DNA of 64,000 bases from Enterobacter asburiae (GTDB lineage Bacteria > Pseudomonadota > Gammaproteobacteria > Enterobacterales > Enterobacteriaceae), in NCBI GenBank assembly GCA_011754535.1, contig JAAQVN010000001.1, positions 248,001 through 312,000 on the forward strand. The letters run 5' to 3'. The notes under the pieces are model-generated. The model did not search any database, was not told the origin of the DNA, and worked only from the letters and a program-made list of their open reading frames with translations. Shown piece by piece: positions 62,325 through 64,000 of the stretch. The first letter of the stretch is position 1, and each line of letters starts with the position of its first letter. A program made the position numbers and the translations under genes.

Positions 62325-64000
62325 AAAGAACCTATCTCTACAGCATGCTGGCGCTCTGCGTAAGCGCCGCCTGCCATGCAGAAACGTATCCGGCACCTGT
62401 TGGCCCGTCTCAGTCAGACTTCGGCGGCGTCGGTTTACTGCAAACGCCTACCGCGCGCATGGCGCGTGAAGGGGAAATTAGCCTGAACTACCGCGATAAC
62501 GACCAGTATCGCTACTATTCCGCCTCCGTACAGCTTTTCCCGTGGCTCGAAACCACGCTGCGCTACACCGACGTGCGTACGAAACAGTACAGCAGCGTCG
62601 ACGCCTTCTCCGGCGATCAGACCTACAAAGATAAAGCCTTCGACGTCAAGCTGCGCCTGTGGGAAGAGAGCTACTGGATGCCGCAGGTCTCCGTGGGTGC
62701 AAAAGATATCGGCGGGACCGGCCTGTTTGATGCGGAATACATCGTGGCCAGCAAAGCCTGGGGGCCGTTTGACTTCTCTCTGGGGCTTGGCTGGGGTTAT
62801 CTCGGCACCAGCGGCAACGTCAAAAACCCGTTCTGTACCTACAGCGATAAATTCTGCTATCGCGATAACAGCTACAAGAAAGCGGGCTCCATCAACGGCG
62901 ATCAGATGTTCCATGGTCCGGCCTCGCTGTTCGGCGGCGTGGAATACCAGACACCGTGGCAGCCGCTGCGCCTGAAGCTGGAGTACGAAGGGAACGACTA
63001 CTCGCAGGACTTCGCCGGGAAGATTGAGCAGAAGAGCAAGTTTAACGTCGGCGCCATTTATCGCGTCACCGACTGGGCCGACGTTAACCTCAGCTACGAG
63101 CGCGGCAACACGGTGATGTTTGGCTTCACGCTGCGCACTAACTTTAACGACATGCGGCCGCACTACAACGATAACGCGCGGCCTGCCTACCGGCCGGAGC
63201 CGCAGGATGCGATTCTGCAGCACTCCGTGGTGGCAAACCAGCTGACGCTGTTGAAATACAACGCCGGTCTGGCCGATCCGAAAATTCAGGTGAAAGGCGA
63301 TACGCTGTACGTCACCGGCGAGCAGGTGAAATACCGCGACTCGCGGGAAGGGATCGAACGCGCCAACCGGATCGTGATGAACGATCTCCCGGACGGGATC
63401 CGCACGATCCGCGTGACGGAGAACCGCCTGAATCTGCCTCAGGTTACAACCGAAACCGATGTCGCCAGCCTCAAGCGCCACCTGGAAGGAGAACCGCTCG
63501 GGCATGAAACCGAGCTGGTGCAAAAACGCGTAGAGCCGATCGTGCCGGAAACCACCGAGCAGGGCTGGTATATCGACAAATCACGCTTTGATTTCCATAT
63601 CGATCCGGTGCTGAACCAGTCCGTCGGCGGGCCGGAAAACTTCTACATGTATCAACTGGGTGCGATGGCGACGGCGGATCTGTGGGTCACCGATCACCTG
63701 TTGACCACCGGTAGCCTGTTCGGCAACATCGCGAACAACTACGACAAGTTTAACTACACCAACCCGCCGAACGACTCGAAGCTGCCGCGCGTGCGTACCC
63801 GCGTGCGTGAATACGTGCAGAACGATGTCTATGTGAATAACCTGCAGGCCAACTACTTCCAGTATTTCGGCAACGGCTTCTACGGCCAGGTTTACGGGGG
63901 CTACCTGGAGACTATGTTCGGTGGCGCGGGAGCGGAGGTGCTGTATCGTCCCGTCGACAGCAACTGGGCGTTCGGGATTGATGCCAACTACGTTAAGCAG
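62321..64000 (+). CDS. yjbH: YjbH outer membrane lipoprotein/barrel, 3' end cut by window
   Basis: An open frame of 560 codons from ATG 62321 to the window edge, with no stop. A signal peptide with AACHAE at its end precedes [21 protein letters not shown], a conserved YjbH/GfcD start. Alternating beta-strand patterns suggest an outer-membrane barrel, as reported for the family. E. coli YjbH is about 698 residues, so roughly 140 residues lie outside. Last gene of yjbEFGH. Confidence 0.94.
   Translation, partial: MKRTYLYSMLALCVSAACHAETYPAPVGPSQSDFGGVGLLQTPTARMAREGEISLNYRDNDQYRYYSASVQLFPWLETTLRYTDVRTKQYSSVDAFSGDQTYKDKAFDVKLRLWEESYWMPQVSVGAKDIGGTGLFDAEYIVASKAWGPFDFSLGLGWGYLGTSGNVKNPFCTYSDKFCYRDNSYKKAGSINGDQMFHGPASLFGGVEYQTPWQPLRLKLEYEGNDYSQDFAGKIEQKSKFNVGAIYRVTDWADVNLSYERGNTVMFGFTLRTNFNDMRPHYNDNARPAYRPEPQDAILQHSVVANQLTLLKYNAGLADPKIQVKGDTLYVTGEQVKYRDSREGIERANRIVMNDLPDGIRTIRVTENRLNLPQVTTETDVASLKRHLEGEPLGHETELVQKRVEPIVPETTEQGWYIDKSRFDFHIDPVLNQSVGGPENFYMYQLGAMATADLWVTDHLLTTGSLFGNIANNYDKFNYTNPPNDSKLPRVRTRVREYVQNDVYVNNLQANYFQYFGNGFYGQVYGGYLETMFGGAGAEVLYRPVDSNWAFGIDANYVKQ

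Overview
The window is a stretch of core chromosome from an Enterobacteriaceae member. The 16S gene and the protein sequences point to Enterobacter (cloacae complex) or a close relative. The evidence is near-identity of the ribosomal, RNA polymerase and EF-Tu proteins to Escherichia coli as I remember them, and a gene order that largely follows the 90-minute region of E. coli: coaA, tRNAs, tufB, secE-nusG, rplKAJL, rpoBC, thiCEFSGH, rsd, nudC, hemE, nfi, yjaG, hupA, yjaH, purHD, rrn, metA, aceBAK, iclR, metH, yjbB, rluF, yjbD, lysC, pgi, yjbEFGH.

Layout. 1-4316: the end of dppA plus dppBCDF (dipeptide ABC importer), convergent with coaA. 4329-7400: coaA on the minus strand, then four tRNAs (Thr, Tyr, Gly, Thr) and tufB. 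7450-19710: secE-nusG, rplKA, rplJL-rpoBC with their promoters, leaders, attenuator and terminator. 19720-22070: a small accessory island on the minus strand with a PTS IIB-IIA pair lacking a membrane IIC and a Cache-GGDEF diguanylate cyclase. 22316-27950: the thiCEFSGH operon with its TPP riboswitch. 28009-35901: rsd, nudC, hemE, nfi, yjaG, hupA, yjaH and purHD. 36143-41333: a complete rRNA operon whose 16S-23S spacer has no tRNA gene. 41417-48293: metA, aceBAK, iclR. 48449-53877: metH and yjbB. 53874-54497: a type II toxin-antitoxin pair where E. coli has pepE. 54669-60320: rluF, yjbD, a PanS-like transporter, lysC and pgi. 60643-64000: yjbEFGH, with yjbH cut by the window edge.

The genes are mostly housekeeping: translation and transcription, cofactors (CoA, thiamine, haem), purines, methionine and lysine entry steps, the glyoxylate shunt and an Rcs-type exopolysaccharide operon. 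Visible regulation includes the TPP riboswitch, a PurR box, four MetJ boxes, IclR operators, the L10 leader, an attenuator before rpoB and a CRP-like site before the PTS pair.

I did not find an obviously new multi-gene system, phage, insertion sequence or CRISPR array. The points most worth a second look are the tRNA-less rRNA spacer, a lysC leader in which I cannot find the lysine riboswitch expected in enterics, a REP-like palindrome family that has supplied a new C-terminus to AceK, the orphan PTS/cyclase island, the toxin-antitoxin module at the pepE site, and the dpp-coaA junction. Statements about E. coli gene order and sequences are from memory; no database search was possible.
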